Notes: generated by a model from the letters alone, not told the origin. Shown: positions 1-4,767, numbered from the stretch's first letter. The stretch is DNA of 5,121 nt from Candidatus Schekmanbacteria bacterium (GCA_016219965.1 JACRJM010000016.1:1-5121); one strand, 5' to 3'. Numbers and translations: made by a program.

Positions 1-35
1 AAGCGTTGGCCATCTTCTCAAAACACCCGAAATGA
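1..35 (+). CDS. IS3-family transposase OrfA, 3' end only
   Basis: The reading frame beginning at base 3 encodes ALAIFSKHPK and then stops at TGA 33-35. This is the usual ending of the helix-turn-helix OrfA protein of IS3-family elements, immediately before OrfB. The stop overlaps the OrfB start as ATGA, with OrfB in the -1 frame relative to OrfA. This is the standard IS3 arrangement, allowing either re-initiation or a -1 shift to make the OrfAB fusion. No A-rich slippery heptamer is visible at the overlap, so coupling is the more likely mode. The rest of the gene lies left of the window. Confidence 0.6.
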   Translation, partial: ALAIFSKHPK

Positions 36-674
36 AGTACCGGTTCATAGACCGGTATAGCTCCGAGTTTAGGGTGGAGAGGATGTGTAAGGTGTTAGGA
101 GTGTCACGGAGCGGTTATTATGGATGGAGGAAGAGGCCTCAGAGGAGGCGACAGAGGGAGAACGATCAGGTGCTGATGGAGATACAGGAATCGCATAAGA
201 GGAGTAAGGAGATCTATGGGAGCCCAAGGATTACCGAGGACCTGCGTGCCAAGGGCATCAGGTGCGGCAAGAACCGTGTGGCCAGGCTCATGAGGAGTAA
301 CGGCATAGTAGCCAGGAGCAGACGCAAGTTTAAGGCAACGACCAATTCAAAGCACAATCTGCCTGTGGCGGAGAATCTGCTTGAGCAGAAGTTTCATACA
401 GATAGACCTAATAAGATCTGGGCCTCTGACATAACCTACATTCCGACGCTGGAGGGATGGCTGTACGTGGTAGTAATCATGGATATCTTCTCCCGCCAGG
501 TAGTGGGCTGGTCAATGAGCGATCGTCTGACAGCGGATTTTGTTATCAGGGCACTCTCTCAAGCTATAATAGGCCGTAGGCCTTCATCGGGTCTCATATT
601 TCATTCAGACAGAGGGGTTCAGTATGCCTGTAATGCCTTTAAAGACGTTCTGAGCCAGTACGGGTTCAGGCATG
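1..674 (+). mobile_element. IS3-family insertion sequence, right end deleted
   Basis: The end of orfA and most of orfB are present, but the sequence leaves transposase homology at about 672-675 and enters SBBP-repeat DNA. No right terminal inverted repeat is seen at the junction, and no target-site duplication can be tested because the left end is outside the window. An IS normally inserts with both ends intact, so this junction looks like a later deletion or recombination rather than an insertion boundary. Confidence 0.8.
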
Positions 675-694
675 GAGGACGTTTTTGTAATTAA
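32..694 (+). pseudogene. IS3-family transposase OrfB, truncated before the catalytic Glu
   Basis: DDE transposase/integrase of the IS3 family, which catalyses strand transfer of its own element. In order: a helix-turn-helix-like N-terminal domain (residues about 1-100, with GVSRSGYYGW and IYGSPRI motifs typical of HTH_21), then an RNase-H-fold rve core from about residue 120. The first catalytic Asp is D133 in WASDITYI and the second is D193 in FHSDRGVQY. Family members run to about 270-290 aa and carry the third residue, Glu, about 35 residues after the second Asp. Here homology stops at QYGFRH (residue about 214), and the last six codons (GGRFCN) are read out of frame from SBBP-gene DNA. 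The protein therefore lacks the Glu and the C-terminal rve_3 part and should be inactive. The start overlaps the OrfA stop (ATGA). Confidence 0.93.
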
Positions 695-896
695 GTTTGA
701 TGCAAGTGGTGTAAAGCAGTGGACAAGACAAATAGGTACGAGTAGTCATGATGTTGCTGAAGGCATAACGACGGACAAATCGGGTAATATTTATATTACT
801 GGGACTACAGAAGGTGGCCTTGATGGAAATACGTATTTGGGTAGATATGACATTTTTATTGTGAAGTATGATTTCTTAGGGGAAAAGCAGTGAACC
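675..896 (+). pseudogene. SBBP beta-propeller repeat protein, internal fragment 1
   Basis: The frame encodes two SBBP-type repeat units. The first has DVFVIKFDASGVKQWTRQIG and then GNIYITGTTEGGLDGNT; the next has YDIFIVKYDFLGEKQ. The phrases [DF]-hydrophobic-VKYD, KQWT, and GNIYxTGxT followed by GGLDGNT are the hallmark of this secreted or surface repeat family (Pfam SBBP, predicted seven-bladed propeller). Such genes usually encode several hundred to more than a thousand residues with a signal peptide. Here only about 74 residues remain, with neither start nor end: the left edge is fused to the IS3 remnant and the right edge ends in TGA at 891-893, where the repeat expects Trp (TGG). Homology ends within a few bases of that stop. 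An ATG at 672 opens the frame but lies on the junction and has no convincing ribosome binding site. Exact role unknown; family assignment is firm. Confidence 0.85.
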
Positions 897-950
897 ACCC
901 ATAACCAAATTGACCCTTTTTATCTTATGGTACATCTAACTTATTGTAAA

Positions 951-1706
951 TTATAATTTTCTCAATGAATCCATGATTTTTTCATATTTGTTCAAGTCAA
1001 CATCTATGTAGTCGTTTTCTATTATATAAGCAAGTTCAAAGAAGATTTTATTAAGTCGAGCATCTATTGATTCCTTTATTAATTTTTTATTTGAAACAAG
1101 TATGATATTATTCGAGAAGGATTCAAAAAAGATGTATTCTTTGTTGTTCCTTCGGGTAATATTACGAGATATTGCCCGGCATGTTTTTGAAAGATTTTTA
1201 ATTGCTTTCTTGAACTCAGGAGAATCATGATCAGAGCTAATAGTAAAAAGTTTTGGAAATTTTAGAGTAAATTCACTATTTTTTTCGGTGTATTGATTTT
1301 CTTTACAGTCATCCGTTTCACATAGTTTAATTTTTATTTTTTCTGCTGATGGTTCATCAACAAAAAATGGAATAAGGTACTCTCCTGAATAAAAATCCAA
1401 CACTTGACTTCTTCTATTACAAACCCCAACAAAAAATGGAATCCCTAAACTTTTCAGATATTCAGTCTTGCCCGTTATATAATAAGATTTTCTGTTACTT
1501 TTTATTTGAATTGTAAAAGATTCTTTAGGGACAAGGAATTTGGTTTTTCCATTAGGGATAATATCAAATATAACACAAAAAAAGTCAGAGCCTAAATCAT
1601 CTGCAATAGTTGACGGCTGTGATATAAATGCAAAATTAGATAATATGTATTTGGCAAGATTTTCACTTTGCCAGCCTTTTCTAAAACTGGCGAGATGTTT
1701 CTTCAT
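951..1706 (-). CDS. 251-aa protein with DUF4365/PD-(D/E)XK nuclease-like N-terminal domain
   Basis: Not recognised as a named gene. The first 110 residues fit a restriction-endonuclease-like core: E15 in the first helix (WQSENLAKYIL), D41 in DDLGSDFFC, then a strand with Q67-x-K69 (FTIQIKSN) and a following alpha/beta segment (YLKSLGIPFFVGVCNR). The spacing E ... D ... QxK matches DUF4365-type domains, where Gln replaces the usual Glu/Asp. The C-terminal half (about 130-251) is rich in Lys, Asn, Ile and Phe and has no familiar motif. No signal peptide or membrane segment is evident, so it is probably cytoplasmic. The start ATG at 1706 is supported by GAGG (1717-1714) seven bases upstream; an ATG at 1710 is in another frame. 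The coding sequence is much more AT-rich than the neighbouring toxin-antitoxin genes, suggesting acquisition. A defence or DNA-processing role is inference. Confidence 0.65.
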   Translation of the reverse strand: MKKHLASFRKGWQSENLAKYILSNFAFISQPSTIADDLGSDFFCVIFDIIPNGKTKFLVPKESFTIQIKSNRKSYYITGKTEYLKSLGIPFFVGVCNRRSQVLDFYSGEYLIPFFVDEPSAEKIKIKLCETDDCKENQYTEKNSEFTLKFPKLFTISSDHDSPEFKKAIKNLSKTCRAISRNITRRNNKEYIFFESFSNNIILVSNKKLIKESIDARLNKIFFELAYIIENDYIDVDLNKYEKIMDSLRKL

Positions 1707-1793
1707 TCATGTGCCTCTATTTATAATATTGAAAATCAGCTGCCTAAGGTAGTTCCGTTGCTGAAGGTCAACTGTACTGAGTTGATAGGCCAT
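1707..1793 (-). CDS. possible 28-aa ORF coupled to the 251-aa gene
   Basis: An ATG (1793-1791) overlaps the stop codon of the upstream decayed gene as TAATG. The frame runs 28 codons (MAYQLSTVDLQQRNYLRQLI and on) to TGA at 1709-1707, whose last base directly precedes the ATG of the 251-aa gene (TGAATG). AAAGGG lies five bases before the ATG as a possible ribosome binding site. The GAGG used by the next gene is inside its last codons. The exact joining of both ends argues for a translated coupling peptide, but the ORF is short, resembles nothing known, and could be chance. Confidence 0.3.
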   Translation of the reverse strand: MAYQLSTVDLQQRNYLRQLIFNIINRGT

Positions 1794-2343
1794 TATTTCC
1801 CTTTATTAGGAAGTTTTTTCTCACCAAATTCATATGAACCGATTTCAACTAATTCAACTATGTTACCTTTTTGATCTGTAATCACGGCTGTAGCATCAAA
1901 CGAGAATATTTTTATTAGTTGGTCGTGAGTTTCTTTTGATACTTTAATGCCAGACCATATCTAGATATCAAAAAGTCTTAAATAACGCAGTGCCCACTCT
2001 TCAATTATGTCAAGCCGTTTCTGTTTTGAATTCTTTAAAATGTCGTCCATACACAAGATTGGGACCCTTATTGCGCTGCTCTCTTTATCAAATCTAATTG
2101 GATTAAATTGGCAATTTTCTCTTGCTTCAAATTCATCTAATGACGCTTTTTTACAATTGTATTTTGTAGTTGAACTTCCCATTGAAGAATCATCCAGTCG
2201 AGATGACTAATTTGTTGGGGAGTTTGAAGAAAATTAATAATTTCTTCGCGTTGATTCGCCTCAGGTTCCAATCCATTAGCTATCGCAGGAAAAAAATAAA
2301 TCAAGAAGCTGAAAAATAAAAATAAGGTCTTATGCAATTTCAT
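1793..2343 (-). pseudogene. decayed secreted protein gene (signal peptide, frameshift, in-frame amber)
   Basis: Reading left from ATG 2343 gives a classic Sec signal peptide: MKLHK, a Leu/Phe-rich core (residues 6-18), and a probable cleavage site PAIA|NG after residue 22. The frame closes at 2137. Moving by one base within the six-A run (plus strand 2147-2152) gives VKKASLDEFEA and continues to RLFDI, which stops at TAG 1963-1961. Past the amber the same frame stays open for 55 more codons (IWSGIKVSKETHDQL ... LPNKGK) to TAA 1795-1793. Repaired, the protein would be about 183 aa, exported and mature at about 160 aa. AAAGGA just upstream of 2343 is a fair ribosome binding site. The family was not recognised. 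The gene precedes the 251-aa gene on the same strand and probably shared an operon with it. Confidence 0.6.
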
Positions 2344-2489
2344 TATTCCTTTCTTGTTGCCTAACTATTAAGTAAGTTGCAAACACCTTTCACTTTCTGA
2401 CATCCTATTTAGTAATTCCTCAATCCCGTTTTATTCAAAAATCTGCAGTATTGTACATCACATGCTGAAATGTTGCAATTGATTGCTCC

Positions 2490-2608
2490 TCTCCCTGCTG
2501 GTGGGCTTGATGGGAATACAAATGCTGGCAACGGTAGCAACGACCTTTTTGTGGTAAAATACGATTCAAATGGTACAAAGTAATGGACAAAAAAGCTCGG
2601 ACTACGAA
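2490..2608 (+). pseudogene. SBBP beta-propeller repeat protein, fragment 2
   Basis: The frame reads GGLDGNTNAGNGSNDLFVVK and then YDSNGTK, a TAA stop at 2581-2583, and WTKKLG. This is one SBBP unit in which the Gln codon of the invariant KQWT has become TAA. It aligns with the second unit of the fragment at 675-896, in the same orientation. Upstream of about 2490 the repeat homology ends abruptly; downstream it ends at about 2608, where the RAYT-type terminus ATTCCGGGGA starts. It is non-coding debris of a large secreted repeat protein, either the other half of the gene at 675-896 or a paralogue. Confidence 0.8.
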
Positions 2609-2834
2609 TAATTCCGGGGATATCCATGATAATTATTTTAATTCGTTATCTTTGGCACAGGTTTTCTCTTTCTCAGAGAACGGTTCAATTGTAACTCAAG
2701 ATTCTTAATGAAGGTCTCACTTCCCAAGGGTCTCCCGGTTCTTTCATGACAACTGATCACTTCTGCTGTTTCTTTGCTGACATCTCCTGATAGAAATTCA
2801 CGCCAGTTCCGGGGAATAATGGGCGCTGTCCCCA
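2607..2834 (-). mobile_element. RAYT/IS200-like element, internally deleted copy
   Basis: One edge is the palindromic terminus around ATTCCGGGGATATCC (2611-2625), flanked by perfect arms AATAATT (2607-2613) and AATTATT (2631-2637). The other edge is AATAATGGGCGCTGTCCCC (2816-2834). Between them is only the 3' end of a RAYT transposase gene. The same left terminus recurs at 3624 and 4914, and the GGGCGCTGTC edge recurs at 3721. GGGGACA-type motifs lie in inverted orientation at the two edges, as expected for REP-associated elements that move by an HUH (Y1) transposase. This copy can only be mobilised in trans, if at all. Confidence 0.6.
2638..2812 (-). pseudogene. REP-associated tyrosine (Y1) transposase, C-terminal remnant
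   Basis: The minus-strand frame ends NWREFLSGDVSKETAEVISC, HERTGRPLGSETFIKNLE and LQLNRSLRKRKPVPKITN. The HERTGRPLGS motif followed by a basic KPGPK-like tail is the standard C-terminus of RAYT proteins (IS200/IS605-like HUH enzymes of about 200-300 aa that process REP palindromes). The catalytic HUH motif and Tyr are absent. The frame continues upstream to an ATG at 2874, but that part (NLNLNLNL) is encoded by a simple tandem repeat and is not transposase. A near-identical 3' end is present at 4943-5061. Confidence 0.8.
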
Positions 2835-2872
2835 GATTCAGATTGAGATTGAGATTGCAGATTGCAATTGCC
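2834..2872. repeat. short degenerate tandem repeat (AGATTG/AGATTGC)
   Basis: Six- to seven-base units AGATTC, AGATTG, AGATTG, AGATTGC, AGATTGC follow one another next to the GGGGAC edge of the RAYT remnant. On the minus strand they read as the Asn-Leu run that artificially extends the transposase frame. Probably replication slippage; no function evident. Confidence 0.6.
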
Positions 2873-2928
2873 ACGGCTTTTTACGAAGCCCCTCTGTGTC
2901 ACTGTTGAATGATTTGTGGCAGCTAATT

Positions 2929-3129
2929 TCATGCAACTTTGTGCTTTGCAATTAGCTTACGGATTGCTGGAACCAGTTCTGTAGGTACTTCCATAACCGT
3001 CTGACCCGGTGTTTCAAATGCTGCTTCGTCTTCGGCTACCGCTTCTTCCTCTGACTGCGGTTCATAATGAGATAGTACCCTTTTTACACGTTCTAAGTCC
3101 CATCCTGGTGGAAATTTATTCTGTCTCAT
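2929..3129 (-). CDS. putative antitoxin, 66 aa, partner of the upstream DUF4258-like toxin
   Basis: Small acidic protein. MRQNKFPPGWDLERVKRVLS opens it, followed by an acidic middle (EEEAVAEDEAAFE, residues about 27-39) and a C-terminal TVMEVPTELVPAIRKLIAKH helix. Proteins beginning NKFPPGWDxERV are commonly found beside RelE/BrnT-type toxins and are regarded as their antitoxins; I place it there from general resemblance and context, not from a named motif. The ATG at 3129-3127 overlaps the toxin stop (ATGA). It is preceded by a strong AAGGAGG (3144-3138) eight bases away, inside the toxin gene, much better than the toxin's own site. That would favour antitoxin excess. Confidence 0.7.
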   Translation of the reverse strand: MRQNKFPPGWDLERVKRVLSHYEPQSEEEAVAEDEAAFETPGQTVMEVPTELVPAIRKLIAKHKVA

Positions 3130-3410
3130 TTTTGTTTCCTCCTTCTGCGACGGCGATATGCGATTAAAGGCTTGCCACGCAGTTCATAGGCTGTTATAAC
3201 AAAGACACTGTTCGGTTCCTGGTCAGGAACATATATTACCCTGAGATAACGTCCATTCAAAGTACGTCCAATAGTAATCCTCGATCCTTCTCTGCCTGGG
3301 CGGTCTTCGCCGGGATTTGACAAAACTTCCTCAACTTCCATCTCCTTAATATTATGACCGGAGATGTGGGGCAAATCTGTCTCTGGATCAACATAATACC
3401 GGACATTCAC
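3126..3410 (-). CDS. putative toxin of a type II module, 94 aa, DUF4258/RelE-like
   Basis: The protein has an N-terminal strand (VRYYVDPETDLPHISGHNI), a helix with EMEVEEVLSNPGEDRPGREG, then strands SRITIGRTLNGRYLRVIYVP and SVFVITAYELRGKPL, ending in a run of six Arg. The order H...I..VE.VL..P...G...G.T..GR.L.V.Y.......V.T.YE resembles DUF4258/RelE-fold proteins, many of which are ribonuclease toxins. The start is GTG at 3410-3408; AGGA (3425-3422) lies 11 bases upstream, a long and weak spacing. The preceding in-frame codons (KDDI) could belong to a longer family form, but no in-frame ATG precedes the upstream stop. The toxin comes first and overlaps the antitoxin by four bases. Family name uncertain; toxin role inferred from size and partner. 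Confidence 0.7.
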   Translation of the reverse strand: MNVRYYVDPETDLPHISGHNIKEMEVEEVLSNPGEDRPGREGSRITIGRTLNGRYLRVIYVPDQEPNSVFVITAYELRGKPLIAYRRRRRRKQK

Positions 3411-3560
3411 TATATCGTCTTTCCTATAACTATTTTTCGGTTAATTTCCGGGTACGTTGTCGTCAATCTTATCGACTATGACCTCTGTTCCGCTTGCTAC
3501 TATTTCCCTACGTCAGAAGACTCACATATTTACTTTTATACTTATACTATGTTCGTCTGA
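3411..3560 (-). other. leader/intergenic stretch with no gene seen
   Basis: This is the presumed transcribed leader between the promoter and the GTG of the toxin gene. I find no ORF with a plausible start, no tRNA-like fold and no clear terminator. It may simply be the remnant of older sequence, or a structured leader controlling the weakly initiated toxin. Confidence 0.3.
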
Positions 3561-3589
3561 ACTATATGATGAAGTCATTTGTATGTCAA
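3561..3589 (-). promoter_or_regulatory. sigma-70-type promoter for the 3410-2929 toxin-antitoxin operon
   Basis: On the minus strand, a consensus -35 TTGACA (3589-3584), a 17-base spacer and a -10 TATAGT (3566-3561, five of six consensus bases) stand upstream of the toxin gene. Transcription would begin near 3554, leaving a leader of about 145 bases before the GTG. No second gene lies between. The match is strong, but no operator repeat is obvious around it. Confidence 0.6.
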
Positions 3590-3604
3590 GTTTTCGACGT
3601 GCCT

Positions 3605-3626
3605 AATTCTATCTTGAGAGAGAATT
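3605..3626. repeat. short inverted repeat (9-bp arms, 4-base loop)
   Basis: AATTCTATC (3605-3613) and GAGAGAATT (3618-3626) pair at eight of nine positions around TTGA. The right arm overlaps the left arm of the next palindrome (AGAATT, 3621-3626), so two alternative hairpins compete for the same bases. It lies just upstream of the -35 of the minus-strand promoter. Confidence 0.45.
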
Positions 3627-3741
3627 CCGGTGACACCGTACGTAATTCTGTTTATCCTGAAGTGTAAAAGCAAAAAATGGGACAACGATTTGTAAATACA
3701 TCCCTGTTCAAGAAATAATCGGGCGCTGTCGCTATTGTCCC
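3621..3741. repeat. 121-bp MITE-like element with RAYT-type termini
   Basis: The left edge is a compound palindrome: outer arms AGAATT (3621-3626) and AATTCT (3644-3649), inner CGGTG-A-CACCG (3628-3638), containing ATTCCGGTGACACC. This matches the RAYT termini at 2611 and 4914. The right edge, AATAATCGGGCGCTGTC (3714-3730), matches the other edge of the RAYT remnant at 2816-2830. GGGACAA (3679-3685) and TTGTCCC (3735-3741) form an internal inverted pair. No coding potential is seen. The same two ends around non-coding DNA suggest a non-autonomous derivative of the same transposon family. Confidence 0.5.
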
Positions 3742-3750
3742 TCCTATCGT

Positions 3751-3969
3751 TCAGATAACCACTGGTTTGATCTTCTGCTCCGCAAGCTCTTTCTTTGTTC
3801 CGTAGTAGAGGAACGGAAGCTTCTCCATTTCAAGCTCAGCGACCTTCAGCATCTCCCGTTTAGTGGGGATATTGCGGTTTTGAAGGACGTCATATTTCGG
3901 TGTGCCTGCGGTTGTCATGTGGCCTATATTTTCATAAAGATACCTTCTTACCTTTTCGTAGATTTCCAT
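3751..3969 (-). CDS. 72-aa protein of unknown function
   Basis: Not recognised. The start ATG at 3969 is well supported by AAGGGGGT six bases upstream. The protein is soluble and lysine/glutamate-rich: an N-terminal helix (MEIYEKVRRYLYENIG), the segment HMTTAGTPKYDVLQNR, then a helix TKREMLKVAELEMEKLPF, a short strand LYYGTKKEL and a C-terminal KIKPVVI strand. It has no signal peptide and no membrane span. It stands alone between two toxin-antitoxin operons on the same strand, 145 bases upstream of the promoter of the first and 133 bases downstream of the second. The change from a globular-looking N-terminus to helix near NRNIPTK could mark an in-frame deletion of a middle segment, but that is only an impression. 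The stop is ten bases from the MITE-like element. Confidence 0.6.
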   Translation of the reverse strand: MEIYEKVRRYLYENIGHMTTAGTPKYDVLQNRNIPTKREMLKVAELEMEKLPFLYYGTKKELAEQKIKPVVI

Positions 3970-4102
3970 ATACGCACCCCCTTACAAGAGATTTTTCCCC
4001 ACGCCTTCATGAAATCAGAAACATTACTCATCAGATCATCAGTTGCCAGTTAGAATAGATAAGAGATACTCGATGGAGTAAACTGCCGGGAACATACGGT
4101 TG

Positions 4103-4357
4103 TTAGCCCATGAGTTTATCATAATCAGCGTGACTTCCGATCCAAAACCAGAGTAATCCTTCTGTAACTTCGATTGCCAGTGCTCTATAGTGAAGACCTA
4201 CACGGACGGATCGGTAATTGCCAATCTTTTTGAAATGAAGTGATGGGTATAACGGGTCAGCTTTTAAAAGTTCGAAATTTCTGTCCGCCAGTTCCTGCAC
4301 ATTTGCCGGAAGTTGCCGATAGCAGGCCCAGAAATCAGGAGAAGCAAAGTGCTTCAA
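4103..4357 (-). CDS. RelE/HigB-like toxin, 84 aa
   Basis: Type II toxin-antitoxin toxin with the RelE/ParE fold. Features: N-terminal helix pair (SPDFWACYRQLPANVQELA), a basic central strand region (YPSLHFKKIGNYRSVRVGLH then YRALAIE), and the closing motif WFWIGSHADYDKL, characteristic of a common RelE-like family in which these toxins act as mRNA interferases. Length matches the family (about 80-95 aa). The start is TTG at 4357-4355 and overlaps the antitoxin stop as TTGA. AAGGAG lies only two bases before the TTG, so initiation probably depends on the terminating antitoxin ribosome. No alternative ATG exists before the conserved region. Catalytic residues cannot be fixed from one sequence, but nothing expected is clearly missing. 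Confidence 0.85.
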   Translation of the reverse strand: MKHFASPDFWACYRQLPANVQELADRNFELLKADPLYPSLHFKKIGNYRSVRVGLHYRALAIEVTEGLLWFWIGSHADYDKLMG

Positions 4358-4554
4358 AGCTCCTTTGTCCTTCCGGCTTTGTGCGCCGCAAGGGCTTCTT
4401 CTGCCAGTTTGTCAAGCTTTCCAGCCTGAACATCTTCTTCAATCTGCTGGTCCCACGCATTTGCTTCGTATTCGAGGAACCAGTTCCGGAAAACTTCGAA
4501 GTCAGCACGGTTAAGTTTTTTGATTTCATGTTCTAGTTGCTCAACTCTTGTCAT
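4354..4554 (-). CDS. antitoxin of the RelE-like module, 66 aa
   Basis: Small acidic antitoxin: an N-terminal helix (VEQLEHEIKKLNRADFEVFR), NWFLEYEANAWDQQIEEDVQ in the middle, and a C-terminal helix rich in Ala and Lys (AGKLDKLAEEALAAHKAGRT) that would wrap the toxin. Proteins with the pattern WDxQIExDxxAGKLDxLAEEAL are the standard partners of this RelE-like toxin group. Two in-frame ATGs exist, 4560 and 4554. GGAGG (4566-4562) is only one base from the first but seven from the second, so I choose 4554 (MTRVEQ). It precedes and overlaps the toxin by four bases. Usually such antitoxins also repress their promoter, here at 4642-4670, although no DNA-binding motif is obvious in this protein. Confidence 0.85.
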   Translation of the reverse strand: MTRVEQLEHEIKKLNRADFEVFRNWFLEYEANAWDQQIEEDVQAGKLDKLAEEALAAHKAGRTKEL

Positions 4555-4641
4555 ATTCATCCCTCCGAATACATCTTTCTGAATAAGAACTTGAGAGGAT
4601 TACACCATATTCTTTCTTAAGGAAATTTATTTTCTGAAGTT

Positions 4642-4670
4642 AATGTAGCAAAATGAGATATTCATGTCAA
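4642..4670 (-). promoter_or_regulatory. sigma-70-type promoter for the 4554-4103 toxin-antitoxin operon
   Basis: On the minus strand a perfect -35 TTGACA (4670-4665), 17-base spacer and -10 TACATT (4647-4642, four of six) lie about 90 bases upstream of the antitoxin ATG, with transcription predicted near 4635. The -35 directly abuts the tandem repeat at 4671-4694, which could bind a regulator. Confidence 0.6.
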
Positions 4671-4694
4671 TTTAAGCTTAGCTTTAAGCTTAGC
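4671..4694. repeat. two 12-bp tandem repeats with TAAGCTTA palindromes, candidate operator
   Basis: TTTAAGCTTAGC occurs twice head to tail (4671-4682 and 4683-4694) and is followed by TTTGCC, the start of a third partial unit. Each unit contains the 8-bp palindrome TAAGCTTA, one helical turn apart. The block touches the -35 of the toxin-antitoxin promoter and overlaps the end of the decayed DUF5615 frame. Position and helical spacing suggest a binding site for a dimeric regulator; direct evidence is absent. Confidence 0.5.
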
Positions 4695-4767
4695 TTTGCC
4701 AGTATTCTATCCTATGTACATCGTGACCTCCCTTTGATCAATGGTCTGCAAAGAATCCTAAGCTCAC
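4690..4767 (-). pseudogene. DUF5615 PIN-like toxin remnant
   Basis: A GTG (4767-4765) overlapping the DUF433 stop by one base (TAGTG) opens the frame MSLGFFADH, followed by TGA at 4740-4738. DUF5615 proteins begin (M)xLRFFADHCVP, so the stop sits at or near the expected Cys codon. Past it the same frame reads SKGGHDVHRIEYWQS, matching the next conserved stretch (a GHDV-type motif), and closes at TAA 4692-4690. About a dozen residues are missing between the blocks and the C-terminal two thirds are gone. This is a dead copy of the PIN-like nuclease partner that usually follows DUF433. Confidence 0.65.

Noticed and set aside
1540-1874. Two plus-strand frames of about 70 aa
   Set aside because: They are antisense to the 251-aa gene and the decayed secreted-protein gene and show no coding signature of their own.
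2137-2182. Programmed -1 frameshifting at A-AAA-AAG in the secreted-protein gene
   Set aside because: The slippery heptamer is exact and in the right frame, but the shifted frame also runs into an in-frame TAG with sensible coding beyond it, so mutational decay explains both breaks more simply. Kept only as a note in the finding.
2409-2627. 72-aa minus-strand frame
   Set aside because: It lies antisense to the SBBP fragment and crosses into the RAYT terminus, with no ribosome binding site or family resemblance.
2638-2874. A complete 78-aa gene starting at the ATG at 2874
   Set aside because: Its first third is encoded by a simple tandem repeat and the GGGGAC element edge; only the part from about NWREFL onward resembles RAYT proteins.
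2875-2890. Hairpin GGCTT-TTTACG-AAGCC as a terminator of the first toxin-antitoxin operon
   Set aside because: The stem is only five pairs and no T-run follows on the minus strand.
3354-3560. 68-aa plus-strand frame
   Set aside because: It overlaps the toxin start antisense and is otherwise low-complexity hydrophobic translation of the AT-rich leader, with no initiation signal.
4240-4536. Plus-strand 98-aa frame and minus-strand 64-aa frame over the RelE-like module
   Set aside because: Both are shadows of the well-supported toxin and antitoxin frames.
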